NCBI RefSeq assembly: GCF_019458805.1
Contig: NZ_JAIBOA010000025.1
Span: forward strand, 1-64,000
Length of the DNA stretch: 64,000 bases
Source of the DNA: Actinomadura parmotrematis
GTDB lineage: Bacteria > Actinomycetota > Actinomycetes > Streptosporangiales > Streptosporangiaceae
Direction of reading: 5' to 3'
Position 1 is the first letter of the stretch; each line of letters opens with the position of its first letter. Positions 35,841 to 44,062 of the stretch are shown here, piece by piece. The notes beneath the pieces are model-generated. The model worked only from the letters and a program-made list of their open reading frames with translations, made no database searches and was not told the origin of the DNA. A program made the position numbers and the translations under genes.

Positions 35841-36206
35841 ATGGACATCGAGACCGCGCTCAAAGAGGCCATGGCCATCGACGGCGCCGTCGGCGTCGCG
35901 CTCGTCGACTACGAGAGCGGCATGTGCCTCGGGACCTCGGGCGGCGGCCACGGTCTCGACCTGGAGGTCGCCGCGGCCGGCAACACCGAGGTCGTGCGGG
36001 CCAAGATGCGCACCCTGGAGTCGCTGGCGATCGACGACGAGATCGAGGACATCCTCATCACGCTGAACCGCCAGTACCACATCATCCGGCTGCTCACCCG
36101 CGGCGGCAGCCAGCTGTTCCTCTACCTCGCCCTGGACCGGGAGCGCTCGAACCTCGCCCTCGCCCGGCACACGCTGCGGCGCATCGACGGCGAACTCGGC
36201 ATCTGA
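35841..36206 (+). CDS. Roadblock/LC7-like protein 1
   Basis: This 121-residue protein has AGGAG six bases before its ATG. The alpha-beta pattern (MDIETALKEAMAIDGAVGVALVDYESGMCLG, then IEDILITLNRQYHIIRLL and LFLYLALDRERSNLALARHTL) fits the roadblock/LC7 fold that in bacteria regulates small Ras-like GTPases. It is followed within 50 bp by a second roadblock gene, and they may form a heterodimer. No GTPase gene is adjacent. Confidence 0.75.
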   Translation: MDIETALKEAMAIDGAVGVALVDYESGMCLGTSGGGHGLDLEVAAAGNTEVVRAKMRTLESLAIDDEIEDILITLNRQYHIIRLLTRGGSQLFLYLALDRERSNLALARHTLRRIDGELGI

Positions 36207-36253
36207 ACGGCCGGCGCCGCGCCGCGGCGCCGACATCGGGGAGGGGAACGGCA

Positions 36254-36631
36254 GTGGTGGACGACGGGGTCAAGGGGTCGGTGCTCGGCGAGCTGCACGC
36301 CCTGCGCGACCAGGTCACCGGGGTGACCGACTCGGCGGTGGCCTCCGCCGACGGCCTGCTCATCGCGGCCGACACCGGCGACGTCCGGCCGGACGTGCTG
36401 GCGGCGATGGCGGCCGCCGCGCTCGGGCTCGGCAAGAGCACCGCCGACGAGGTCGGCATGGGCGAGCTGCGCGAGGTGGTGACCCGCTGCCAGAGCGGCC
36501 ACATCGCCATCTACGCGATCGACCGCACCTGCCTGCTCGTCGTGCTCGGCGACGAGGGGCTCGACATCGCCCGGCTGCACCTGCAGTCGCGGCCCGCGGT
36601 GACGCGGCTCGCCGGCCTGCTGGCGGCCTGA
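36254..36631 (+). CDS. Roadblock/LC7-like protein 2
   Basis: This 125-residue protein starts at a GTG preceded by GAGGGGA. It is a canonical bacterial roadblock domain: VTGVTDSAVASADGLLIAADT, LAAMAAAALGLGKSTADEVG and a C-terminal IARLHLQSRPAVTRLAGLL helix. Relatives (MglB, CvnB) are GTPase-activating or scaffold proteins. It probably works with roadblock protein 1 and possibly with GTPases encoded elsewhere, such as the conservon at 53089. Confidence 0.85.
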   Translation: MVDDGVKGSVLGELHALRDQVTGVTDSAVASADGLLIAADTGDVRPDVLAAMAAAALGLGKSTADEVGMGELREVVTRCQSGHIAIYAIDRTCLLVVLGDEGLDIARLHLQSRPAVTRLAGLLAA

Positions 36632-36671
36632 CGCCGGGACCGCCGCACGCGAGCGGCGGCCCGGCGGCCCG

Positions 36672-39068
36672 TCAGCGGCGGCGCGGGCGGAGGCGCTCCA
36701 GGCGCCACCAGGTGAGGATCACGAACAGCAGGCCGAGGCCGCACTCGATGCCGATGTTCATCAGCCAGTTGGCCTGGGTGTGCTTCCACAGCGGGTCGGG
36801 CGGCCCGGCGCCCTGCTGGATGACGCCGAGGTCGATGGTGGACGCGGCCGCGCCGAGCCCCCACCGCGACGGGGAGATCCAGGCGAGCTGCTCCAGCCCG
36901 GCCTTGCCGTTCAGCGCGATCAGCGCGCCGCAGAGCACCAGCTGCCCCATGCTCGACACGATCAGCAGCGGCAGCGTCTTCTCCGAGCTGTTCACCGACG
37001 CCGACATGAGCAGGCCGAGCGCCAGCGACACCCAGCCGAGCACCGCCATCGCGATCATGATCTCCGGCAGCACCGGCAGGAACAGCCCGCTGTCGGGGGT
37101 CTTGGCGCCGATGAGGCCGATGCCGACCAGCACGACCGCCTGGATGCCGGTGATGACCCCGAGCACGATCAGCTTCGACATCAGGTAGACGGCGGCGGAC
37201 AGGCCCGCCGCCCGTTCTCGCTGGTAGATCGTGCGTTCCTTGACCAGCTCGCGGATCGCGTTGCCGGCCCCGACGAAACAGGCCGCGAACACCAGCACCA
37301 TCATCTTGGACGGCGCGTCGACGTTCGTGCCCGGCGGCCCGACCAGCCCCTTGCCCGCCGGGATCGCCAGGATCAGCCCGCCGAGGAGCAGCGGCATGAT
37401 GCCGATCAGCGCCAGGTAGGAGCGGTCCGAGGCGATGACCGCCAGGTAGCGGCGGCAGAGCGTCGACAGCTGGCCGAACTTGGACTGCTGCGGCGGCGGC
37501 GGCGACGGGCGCGCGGCGTCGTTCTGGCCGCCGCCGCCGCCGGTGAGGCCCGACGCGACGTAGCGCTGGTAGCGCGCCGAGGCGCGGAACTCGCCCGACC
37601 AGTCGCGGGCGGGCTCGCGCTCGAACGCTTGGAACACCTCGGCCCAGGTGCGCTTGCCGAAGTGCTCCAGCCCCTCGGCGGGCGGGCCGTAGTAGGCCAG
37701 CTTGCCGCCCGGGACGAGCACCAGCAGCCGGTCGCAGGTGTCGAGGTTGGCGACGCTGTGAGTCACGACGATGACGGTGCGGCCGTCGTGCGCGAGGCCC
37801 GACAGCATCTCCATGACGGTCTTGTCCAGGCCCGGGTCCAGGCCGGACGTCGGCTCGTCCAGGAACAGCAGCGACGGCTTGGTGAGCAGCTCCAGCGCCA
37901 CGCTGACGCGCTTGCGCTGCCCGCCCGACAGCTTGTCGATGCGGGTCTTGGCGTGCGCGGTGAGGCCGAGCTCGCCGATCACCTCGTCCACCCGCCGCTC
38001 GCGCTCCTCGCGCTTGGTGTCGCCGGGGAACCGCAGCTCGGCGGCGAACGCCAGCGCCTGCCGGGTGGCGAGCTGGGTGTGCAGGATGTCGTCCTGCGGG
38101 ACCAGGCCGATGCGGTGCCGCAGCTCGTCGTAGTCGCGGTACAGGTCGCGGCCGTCGTAGTGGACGCTGCCCTCGGTCGCCGGGCGCATGCCGGTGACCG
38201 CGCCGAGCAGCGTGGACTTGCCGGCGCCGGACGGGCCGATCACCGCGACCAGCGACCGCTCGGGGATCGGGAACCCGACCCCGTCCATGATCACCTTGCC
38301 GTCGCCGGTGCGCACCACCAGGTCCTGCACCTGCACCGACACGTCGCCGGTGTCGATGAACTCGCGCAGCTCCGAGCCGACGAGCTGGAACGTGGCGTGC
38401 CCGACGCCGAGCAGGTCGTTCTCGGTGAACGGCGAGGACTGCACCCGCACGCCGTTGACGTAGGTGCCGTTGTGGCTGCCGAGGTCGCGGATCTCGTGCC
38501 GGCCCGGGCCGAGCGTGCGCAGCTCGGCGTGGTGCCGCGACACGACCAGGTCGGCGACCACGACGTCGTTGTCGGCGCCGCGGCCGATGCGCAGGGTGCG
38601 CGGCGCGACCCGGATGATCTGGCTCGGCCGCCGGTCCACCCACTGCCGCGGCGGGCCCTGCTGGGGCGGCGGCGGGCCGTAGGACGGCGGCGGCTGCTGT
38701 TGCCGGGGCTGCGGACGCTGCGGCTGCTGCTGCGGGCGCGGCGGCTGCCCGACGATGCACCGCAGCTCGGTGCCGTCGGTGGCGTTGCCGAGCCGGAACG
38801 TCTGCTCGCCGCTGATGGCGAGCCGGGTGATCCGCCGGCCGTCGAGGAAGGTGCCGTTGCTGCTGGCGTCCTCGATCGTCCAGTGGTCGCGCTCCGCGCG
38901 GATGAGGGCGTGCCGCCAGGACACGCGCGCCTCGTTGATCACGATGTCGGAACCGGGATCCCGGCCGACCTGGTAGACGCCGCCCGGCCGCAGGCGGTGC
39001 TCGCCCGCCCGCGTGCGGACGACGAGCACCGGAGCGGCGAGGGGTTCGGCGGAAGGACCGGCCGTCAT
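36672..39068 (-). CDS. FHA-domain ABC transporter, fused ATPase and ABC-2 permease
   Basis: This 798-residue protein has two FHA domains (GRDPGSDIVINEARVSWRHALI near residue 35; GRGADNDVVVADLVVSRHHAEL near 170) separated by a Gln/Pro-rich linker. The ABC ATPase follows (GPSGAGKS, LSGGQRKRVSVALELL, LLFLDEPTSGLDPG), then an ABCG-like ABC-2 permease with six helices. FHA domains bind phosphothreonine, so control by Ser/Thr kinases is expected, as for mycobacterial Rv1747. The exported substrate is unknown. Confidence 0.93.
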   Translation of the reverse strand: MTAGPSAEPLAAPVLVVRTRAGEHRLRPGGVYQVGRDPGSDIVINEARVSWRHALIRAERDHWTIEDASSNGTFLDGRRITRLAISGEQTFRLGNATDGTELRCIVGQPPRPQQQPQRPQPRQQQPPPSYGPPPPQQGPPRQWVDRRPSQIIRVAPRTLRIGRGADNDVVVADLVVSRHHAELRTLGPGRHEIRDLGSHNGTYVNGVRVQSSPFTENDLLGVGHATFQLVGSELREFIDTGDVSVQVQDLVVRTGDGKVIMDGVGFPIPERSLVAVIGPSGAGKSTLLGAVTGMRPATEGSVHYDGRDLYRDYDELRHRIGLVPQDDILHTQLATRQALAFAAELRFPGDTKREERERRVDEVIGELGLTAHAKTRIDKLSGGQRKRVSVALELLTKPSLLFLDEPTSGLDPGLDKTVMEMLSGLAHDGRTVIVVTHSVANLDTCDRLLVLVPGGKLAYYGPPAEGLEHFGKRTWAEVFQAFEREPARDWSGEFRASARYQRYVASGLTGGGGGQNDAARPSPPPPQQSKFGQLSTLCRRYLAVIASDRSYLALIGIMPLLLGGLILAIPAGKGLVGPPGTNVDAPSKMMVLVFAACFVGAGNAIRELVKERTIYQRERAAGLSAAVYLMSKLIVLGVITGIQAVVLVGIGLIGAKTPDSGLFLPVLPEIMIAMAVLGWVSLALGLLMSASVNSSEKTLPLLIVSSMGQLVLCGALIALNGKAGLEQLAWISPSRWGLGAAASTIDLGVIQQGAGPPDPLWKHTQANWLMNIGIECGLGLLFVILTWWRLERLRPRRR

Positions 39069-39110
39069 GCCCCGGAGTTTAAGTCTTTCCCGTCCATTCG
39101 TGGGAGGTCA

Positions 39111-39139
39111 TTGACATATCGACTTTCACGGATTTGAGT
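39111..39139 (+). promoter_or_regulatory. Putative promoter of LmeA-like gene
   Basis: TTGACA (39111-39116), 17 bases, then TTGAGT (39134-39139), ending 26 bases before the GTG at 39166, in an AT-rich patch between divergent genes. The -35 match is perfect and the -10 weak. Confidence 0.45.
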
Positions 39140-39165
39140 GTTTCCATGCCGACGCGACCGGTCCG

Positions 39166-39861
39166 GTGACCGCCACGCGCGAGGAGCGGCTGCCCGCCCG
39201 CCGGGCGCGCCGGTGGCCGTACATCCTCGTCATCGTCCTCGCCGTCCTGCTCGGCCTCCTCGTGGTGGGCGACCGCGGCGCGAAAGCGTACGCCGAGAGC
39301 ACCATGGCGGACGAGATCCAGAAGGAGGGATTTCCGGCCAAGCCGGAAGTCCAGATCAAGGGCTTCCCTTTCCTGACGCAGGCGCTCTCCCGGCACTTCG
39401 GCGACGTGCGGTTGAAGGCCAAGGACATCAAGACCGGTCCGCTGTCCATCACCAGCCTCGACGTGCGCGCGCGCGACGTGCGGGTGAACTCCGACTTCGC
39501 CAGCGGCACCCTCGGCTCGGTGGACGGCACCGCCTTCGTCAGCTTCGGCGCGCTCGCCGGCGCGAGCGACACCCCGGGCCTGCAGCTCACCGCCGACGGC
39601 CCGACCAAGGTCCGCGCCAAGATGAACCTCGGCATCACCGACGCCACGGCGGTCGCCTCGGTGACCAAGGAGGGGAACAACATCCACGTCAAGGCCGAGT
39701 CGGTGGAGGACCTGCCGCTGGAGGAGCTCGGTGAGCCGCTGGACTTCACCGTCCCGGTCAGCGGGCTGCCGCTGGGGATGCAGTTCCAGAGCCTGAACGT
39801 CACCTCCAAAGGCGTGACGCTGCGCATCACCGGTTCCAAGGTGGCCTTCAGCGACCAGTGA
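39166..39861 (+). CDS. DUF2993/LmeA-like lipid-binding protein
   Basis: This 231-residue protein has one N-terminal transmembrane helix (YILVIVLAVLLGLLVVG) and an extracytoplasmic DUF2993 domain (FPAKPEVQIKGFPFLTQAL, DVRLKAKDIKTGPLSITSLDVRA). The mycobacterial member LmeA binds phospholipid and is needed for lipomannan elongation; here a cell-envelope role is inferred. The GTG start is the only one in frame ahead of the membrane helix. Confidence 0.85.
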   Translation: MTATREERLPARRARRWPYILVIVLAVLLGLLVVGDRGAKAYAESTMADEIQKEGFPAKPEVQIKGFPFLTQALSRHFGDVRLKAKDIKTGPLSITSLDVRARDVRVNSDFASGTLGSVDGTAFVSFGALAGASDTPGLQLTADGPTKVRAKMNLGITDATAVASVTKEGNNIHVKAESVEDLPLEELGEPLDFTVPVSGLPLGMQFQSLNVTSKGVTLRITGSKVAFSDQ

Positions 39862-39869
39862 GACGGCGC

Positions 39870-40427
39870 TCAGGCGCGCAGTGCGGCGCGGACGTCCATG
39901 AGCGCGAAGCCGAGCAGGTTCAGGCCGCGCCACGTCGCGGCCCGCGCGGCCCGCTCGTCGTCGGCGGCGAGCCCGATGCCCCAGATGCGGTCGACGGGGC
40001 TCGCCTCCACCAGCACGCGGCCGGCCGAGCCGAGCAGGAACCCTCCGATGTCGGGGTGCTGCCCGAACTTGGCGAGATTGCCGCGCGCGACGATGGCGCT
40101 GCGGTGCTCCCTCCAGGCCGCCTCGTCGAAGCCGCGCACCCGGCCGCCGAGCTCCTTCGCCTCGCGCGGATGGCCCGCCGCCAGGACGCGCTCCTCCATC
40201 TCCGCGTCGCCGAACAGGCGGGCCTTGCCGGCCATCATGTAGTGCTCGGCGGTGGCGTAGGCGACGCCGTCCACGGTGAACGGATGCCCCTGCCACCACT
40301 GGCTGAGGCAGGACGCGGTCGGCGCGCCGTCGCGAGACGGCCGGTGCCCCCAGAAGAAGAGGAACTCCACGCCCTCCCCGGCCTCCTGGGCCTTCACCAC
40401 ACCGTCGACGTCCCTCGGCTCGCTCAT
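39870..40427 (-). CDS. NADAR family protein (YbiA-like)
   Basis: This 185-residue NADAR-domain protein has FLFFWGHRPS, CLSQWWQGHPFTVDGVAYATAEHYMMAGKA, NLAKFGQHPDIGGFLLGS and DRIWGIGL, all family hallmarks. NADAR members are N-glycosidases acting on ADP-ribosylated or riboflavin-derived substrates, and some reverse guanine ADP-ribosylation of DNA. It stands alone here, with no DarT-like partner. It converges on the LmeA-like gene with an 8-bp gap. Confidence 0.92.
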   Translation of the reverse strand: MSEPRDVDGVVKAQEAGEGVEFLFFWGHRPSRDGAPTASCLSQWWQGHPFTVDGVAYATAEHYMMAGKARLFGDAEMEERVLAAGHPREAKELGGRVRGFDEAAWREHRSAIVARGNLAKFGQHPDIGGFLLGSAGRVLVEASPVDRIWGIGLAADDERAARAATWRGLNLLGFALMDVRAALRA

Positions 40428-40481
40428 GGGGAGCGATCATGCCAGCGGCGCGGCGTCGCGGACCAGCGCTTATCCGCCGCC

Positions 40482-40512
40482 TTGACCTGGAGCGCGCTCC
40501 AGGAACTTCACT
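40482..40512 (+). promoter_or_regulatory. MerR-type promoter with 18-bp palindrome
   Basis: The -35 hexamer TTGACC (40482-40487) and -10 TTCACT (40507-40512) are 19 bp apart, the over-long spacing characteristic of MerR-activated promoters. The spacer is filled by the perfect palindrome CCTGGAGCGCGCTCCAGG (40486-40503). Transcription should begin at or next to the ATG at 40520, giving a leaderless mRNA. No merR gene is adjacent. Confidence 0.75.
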
Positions 40513-40519
40513 GATCGTC

Positions 40520-41506
40520 ATGGAGTACACGCAGCTCGGACGCACCGGCCTGAAGGTCGGGCGCATCGTCCTCGGCACCATGAACTTCGGCTCGCTGACC
40601 GACGAGGCCGGCAGCCACGCCCTGCTGGACGCCGCGCTCGACGCCGGGATCAACCTCGTCGACACCGCGAACATCTACGGCGACGACGGGCGGCGCGGCC
40701 TCACCGAGGAGCTCCTCGGGTCCTGGTTCGCGCGCGGCGGCGGCCGCCGCGACCGCACCGTCCTCGCGACCAAGGGCTACCTGCCGATGACCGACGGCGA
40801 GCCGTGGCCGAACCACGACCGGCTGTCGGCGGCGGCGATCCGCCGGGCCGTGGACGCCAGCCTGCGGCGGCTGCGCACCGACCGCATCGACCTCTACCAG
40901 TTCCACCACATCGACCGGGCGACGCCGGTCGAGGAGATCTGGCAGGCGATGGACGTCCTGATCGCCCAGGGCAAGGTGCTGTACGTCGGCTCGTCCAACT
41001 TCCCCGGCTGGGGCATCGCGCGCGCCAACGAGCGGCGCCGCGGGCGCCTCGGCCTGGTCAGCGAGCAGTGCTTCTACAACCTGCTGGAGCGGCGCGCCGA
41101 GATGGACGTCATCCCGGCCGCGCGCGAGTACGGCCTCGGCGTCATCCCGTGGTCGCCGCTGAACCAGGGGCTGCTCGGCGGCGCGCTCCGCAAGGAGCGC
41201 GAGGGCGCGGGCGAGCGCACGAAGATCGGCCGGTCGGCGCGCGGCCTCGCCGACCCGGCGGTGCGGGCGAAGGTGCAGGCGTACGAGGACGCGGTCGCCG
41301 CGCACGGCCTGGAACCGGGCGAGGTCGCCCTCGCCTGGCTGCTCACCCGGCCCGGCGTCACCGGCCCGATCGTCGGCCCGCGCACCCCCGGGCACCTGGA
41401 GTCCGCGCTCCGGGCCGTCGACCTGGACCTGCCCGCCGAACTGCTGGCCACCCTGGACGACATCTTCCCCGGCCCCGCCCCCTCCCCCGAGTCCTTCGCC
41501 TGGTAG
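40520..41506 (+). CDS. Aldo/keto reductase
   Basis: This 328-residue AKR is an NADPH-dependent carbonyl reductase. The catalytic tetrad is visible: Asp and Tyr in DTANIYG, Lys in ATKGYL, His in FHHIDRA; GSSNFPGWGIA and VIPWSPLNQGLLGG line the barrel. There is no Shine-Dalgarno sequence, consistent with leaderless expression from the MerR-type promoter just upstream. Control of an AKR by a MerR factor usually signals detoxification of reactive aldehydes or quinones. Confidence 0.92.
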   Translation: MEYTQLGRTGLKVGRIVLGTMNFGSLTDEAGSHALLDAALDAGINLVDTANIYGDDGRRGLTEELLGSWFARGGGRRDRTVLATKGYLPMTDGEPWPNHDRLSAAAIRRAVDASLRRLRTDRIDLYQFHHIDRATPVEEIWQAMDVLIAQGKVLYVGSSNFPGWGIARANERRRGRLGLVSEQCFYNLLERRAEMDVIPAAREYGLGVIPWSPLNQGLLGGALRKEREGAGERTKIGRSARGLADPAVRAKVQAYEDAVAAHGLEPGEVALAWLLTRPGVTGPIVGPRTPGHLESALRAVDLDLPAELLATLDDIFPGPAPSPESFAW

Positions 41507-41521
41507 CCGCGCCGGCCGCTC

Positions 41522-41944
41522 CTATTCCTCGCCGAGGACCATCCACTTTCCCGGGTCGGCGAGCGGTACGAACCCGACCTTGCGGTAGACGTCGTGGGCG
41601 TCAGCGGTGGCGAGCAGGATCCGCCGCAGCCCGAACCCCGCGAGATGGTCGCGGACGGCCGCGGCGAACGCCGTCCCGAGCCCCTGGCCGCGCAGCGCCG
41701 GATCGATGAACACGTCGCACAGCCACGCGAACGTGACCCCGTCGGTGACGACGCGGGCGTATCCGGCCTGCGCGCCCGAGGCGGTGTCGTAGAGCCCGAA
41801 GTTGAGCGACCCCGCGATGGCCCGCTCCTGCTTCTCGCGCGGACGACCCTTCGCCCAGTACGCCCCTTCCGACAACCACCCGTGCACGCGCTCGACGTCC
41901 AGCCGTGCCGGGTCGGTATCGACCTCGTATCCCTCGGGCAGCAC
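41522..41944 (-). CDS. GNAT family N-acetyltransferase
   Basis: This 140-residue GNAT has the core GYARVVTDGVTFAWLCDVFIDPALRGQGLGTAF with the acetyl-CoA loop RGQGLG, and the late strand RRILLATADAHDVYRKVGFVPL. The acceptor is unknown. It converges on the aldo/keto reductase (15-bp gap). Confidence 0.9.
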   Translation of the reverse strand: MLPEGYEVDTDPARLDVERVHGWLSEGAYWAKGRPREKQERAIAGSLNFGLYDTASGAQAGYARVVTDGVTFAWLCDVFIDPALRGQGLGTAFAAAVRDHLAGFGLRRILLATADAHDVYRKVGFVPLADPGKWMVLGEE

Positions 41945-42263
41945 GCTCGCCCTCCCTCTCTCGGCTCGGACAGCGGCTTTCGATGGGGTCGAGCATGCCG
42001 TAGGGGGCGAGGGCGGGCTTCTGGTTTTCGTTCGCGCTGTAATTACCGAGAGTGACTATCGGAAGTGACCGCTGGGTGGAGACAGGTGGCAGAAGGGTGA
42101 GACCTTCGTCACCTTGGGGGCCGAGGAGAGGGCGGGCCGAGCGATGTATTCCCTGGTAAATCGGTAGGTTTTGTTGAATTTAGGGAGTCGGTGGATCCCG
42201 TCGCACGTCAGAAGGCTGATCCACCCCCTAGGCAGGGGTCGGGCGGTCCTGCATGATGGGCGC
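41945..42263. promoter_or_regulatory. Control region of the sulfonate/AprAB-like operon
   Basis: This 319-bp stretch has no credible gene. AT-rich patches at 42030-42060 and 42150-42185 (TAAATCGGTAGGTTTTGTTG) are likely promoter or regulator sites. An 8-bp inverted repeat GGTGGATC/GATCCACC (42190-42197, 42218-42225) and a hairpin CCCCT-AGGC-AGGGG (42225-42238) precede the leader peptide. Which element is the promoter is not certain. Confidence 0.5.
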
Positions 42264-42335
42264 ATGGACGCAGCGATCGACCTCGTGGCACGGCGCCACA
42301 TCGATCTGCTCCGCGTGTGCAGCGCCCGCTGTTGA
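42264..42335 (+). CDS. Cysteine-containing leader peptide
   Basis: This 23-codon ORF ends RRHIDLLRVCSARC and then stops. The pattern R-H-I-D-L-x-R-V-x-S-A-x-C is that of the conserved actinobacterial leader peptide found before sulfur-assimilation operons. There, ribosome progress through the cysteine codons is thought to report cysteine supply (cysteine-codon leaders are shown to act this way in mycobacteria). It lies 156 bases before the sulfonate permease gene. The intervening leader is C-rich and G-poor in places, compatible with Rho-dependent attenuation (inference). Confidence 0.82.
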   Translation: MDAAIDLVARRHIDLLRVCSARC

Positions 42336-42491
42336 GCCCTCCCAACGCCGCACCGTGCCCGGCCCGCCCGGCCCGTCCGTCACTCCGCGCGACGATGCGC
42401 GTCCGCCTTCACGGCTTCCTTTTCCCCTGACTCCGCCCCCCAGCGCCCGGCCCCGGCTTGCCCCCGCCCGCCCCGGAGGTGTTCCCCCACC

Positions 42492-43349
42492 ATGTCCGTC
42501 GACGTCCTCGATCCACCCGCCGGTGCGCCGGCGTCCGCCGCGGGGCCGCCGGTCCCGGCGGCCCGGCGCCGCGCCGCCGCCCGGTCCCGCTCGCTCGCGC
42601 GCACCGCGCGCCGCCTCAGCGGCCTGGTGATCGTCCTGGCGGCCTGGCAGGCCGGCGCGTCGGCCGGGCTGCTCGGCTCGACGACGCCCTCGCCCGCGCA
42701 GGTCGTCGCGGCGGCCGGGCGGCTGGTGGAGTCCGGCGAGCTGGCCGCCAACCTCGGCGTCTCGCTGCTGCGGGTGCTGAAGGGCCTGGCGATCGGCCTG
42801 TCCGCCGGGCTGGTGCTCGGCCTCGCCGCCGGGCTCGCGCGGCTCGGCGAGGACCTGGTGGACGCGCCCGTGCAGGCGGTGCGGATGCTGCCGCACCTCG
42901 CGCTCGTGCCGCTGTTCATCATCTGGTTCGGCATCGGCGAGACCTCCAAGGTGTCGCTCATCGCCGTCGGCGTGGTGTTCCCGCTCTACATCAACGTCTT
43001 CCACGGCATCCGCGGCGTGGACGAGCGGCTCGTCGAGTCGGCGCGGTCCTGCGGCGTCGGCCGGTTCGGCCTCATCACCAAGGTGGTGCTGCCGGGCGCG
43101 CTGCCGCAGATCCTCGTCGGCCTGCGGCAGGCGCTCGGCGTCGCCTGGCTCAGCCTCGTCGTCGCCGAGCAGTCGGCGACGAGCGCGGGCATCGGCTACC
43201 TGATCAACCAGGCGACGCAGTTCATGCGGACCGACGAGGTGTTCGTCGTCCTCGTCGTCTACGCGCTGCTCGGCCTGGCCACCGACCTGCTGGTGCGCGC
43301 CGTGGAGCGGCGGGCGCTGGCCTGGCGGCGGGGGCTGGTCGCGCGATGA
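42492..43349 (+). CDS. Sulfonate-type ABC importer permease (SsuC-like)
   Basis: This 285-residue BPD_transp_1 permease has a basic Ala/Arg-rich tail of about 45 residues and about six membrane helices. The coupling loop is GVDERLVESARSCGVGRFG. It is the first structural gene after the leader peptide and overlaps the ATPase gene by four bases. Sulfonate specificity is inferred from the leader peptide and the family. Confidence 0.9.
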   Translation: MSVDVLDPPAGAPASAAGPPVPAARRRAAARSRSLARTARRLSGLVIVLAAWQAGASAGLLGSTTPSPAQVVAAAGRLVESGELAANLGVSLLRVLKGLAIGLSAGLVLGLAAGLARLGEDLVDAPVQAVRMLPHLALVPLFIIWFGIGETSKVSLIAVGVVFPLYINVFHGIRGVDERLVESARSCGVGRFGLITKVVLPGALPQILVGLRQALGVAWLSLVVAEQSATSAGIGYLINQATQFMRTDEVFVVLVVYALLGLATDLLVRAVERRALAWRRGLVAR

Positions 43350-44062
43350 CCGTCACCCTGCACGAGGGCGTGCGCGTCCGCGGCCTCTCCCGGTCCTTCG
43401 GGGACCGGACGGTGCTGGACCGCGTCGACCTCGACATCGCGCCCGGCGAGTTCGTCGCGCTGCTCGGCGCGAGCGGCTCGGGCAAGAGCACGCTGCTGCG
43501 CGCGCTCGGCGGCCTCGACCCGCAGGCGGGCGGCGACCTCGGCCTGCCCGACCGCAAGGCCGTCGTCTACCAGGAGCACCGCCTGCTGCCCTGGGCGCGG
43601 GTGTGGAAGAACGTCGTCCTCGGGGTGAAGGGCCCGGATCTGAAGGCCCGCGCCGTCGCCGCCCTCACCGAGGTCGGGCTGAAGGACCGCGCGGAGGCGT
43701 GGCCGCTCACCCTGTCGGGCGGCGAGTCGCAGCGCGTCGCCCTCGCCCGCGCCCTGGTGCGCACCCCGCAGCTGCTGCTGCTGGACGAGCCGTTCGGCGC
43801 GCTCGACGCGCTCACCCGGATGAAGGCGCAGGAGCTCGTCGCCGACCTGTGGGCCGAGCACCGGCCCGCCGTCCTGCTCGTCACCCACGACGTCGAGGAG
43901 GCCCTCCTGCTCGCCGACCGGGCGCTGCTGCTCGCGGACGGCCGCCTCGCCGAGGAGATCACCGTCGACCTGCCGCGCCCCCGCGCCCTGGACCACCCCG
44001 ACTTCGTCGCGCTGCGGCGCCGGCTGCTGAGCGGCCTCGGCGTCGAGAAGGAGAACCGATGA
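43346..44062 (+). CDS. Sulfonate-type ABC importer ATPase (SsuB-like)
   Basis: This 238-residue protein has Walker A GASGSGKS, Q-loop VVYQEHRLLPW, signature LSGGESQR, Walker B LLLLDEPFGALD and switch LVTHD. It is a complete single-domain ATPase working with the permease at 42492 and the binding protein at 46057. Its stop overlaps the start of the first AprA-like gene (ATGA), so transport and redox genes are translationally coupled. Confidence 0.92.
   Translation: MTVTLHEGVRVRGLSRSFGDRTVLDRVDLDIAPGEFVALLGASGSGKSTLLRALGGLDPQAGGDLGLPDRKAVVYQEHRLLPWARVWKNVVLGVKGPDLKARAVAALTEVGLKDRAEAWPLTLSGGESQRVALARALVRTPQLLLLDEPFGALDALTRMKAQELVADLWAEHRPAVLLVTHDVEEALLLADRALLLADGRLAEEITVDLPRPRALDHPDFVALRRRLLSGLGVEKENR

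Noticed and set aside
42093-42115. AAGGGTGA/TCACCTT hairpin upstream of the leader peptide
   Set aside because: Imperfect with a bulge, no clear position relative to a gene end; not enough to call a terminator or operator.
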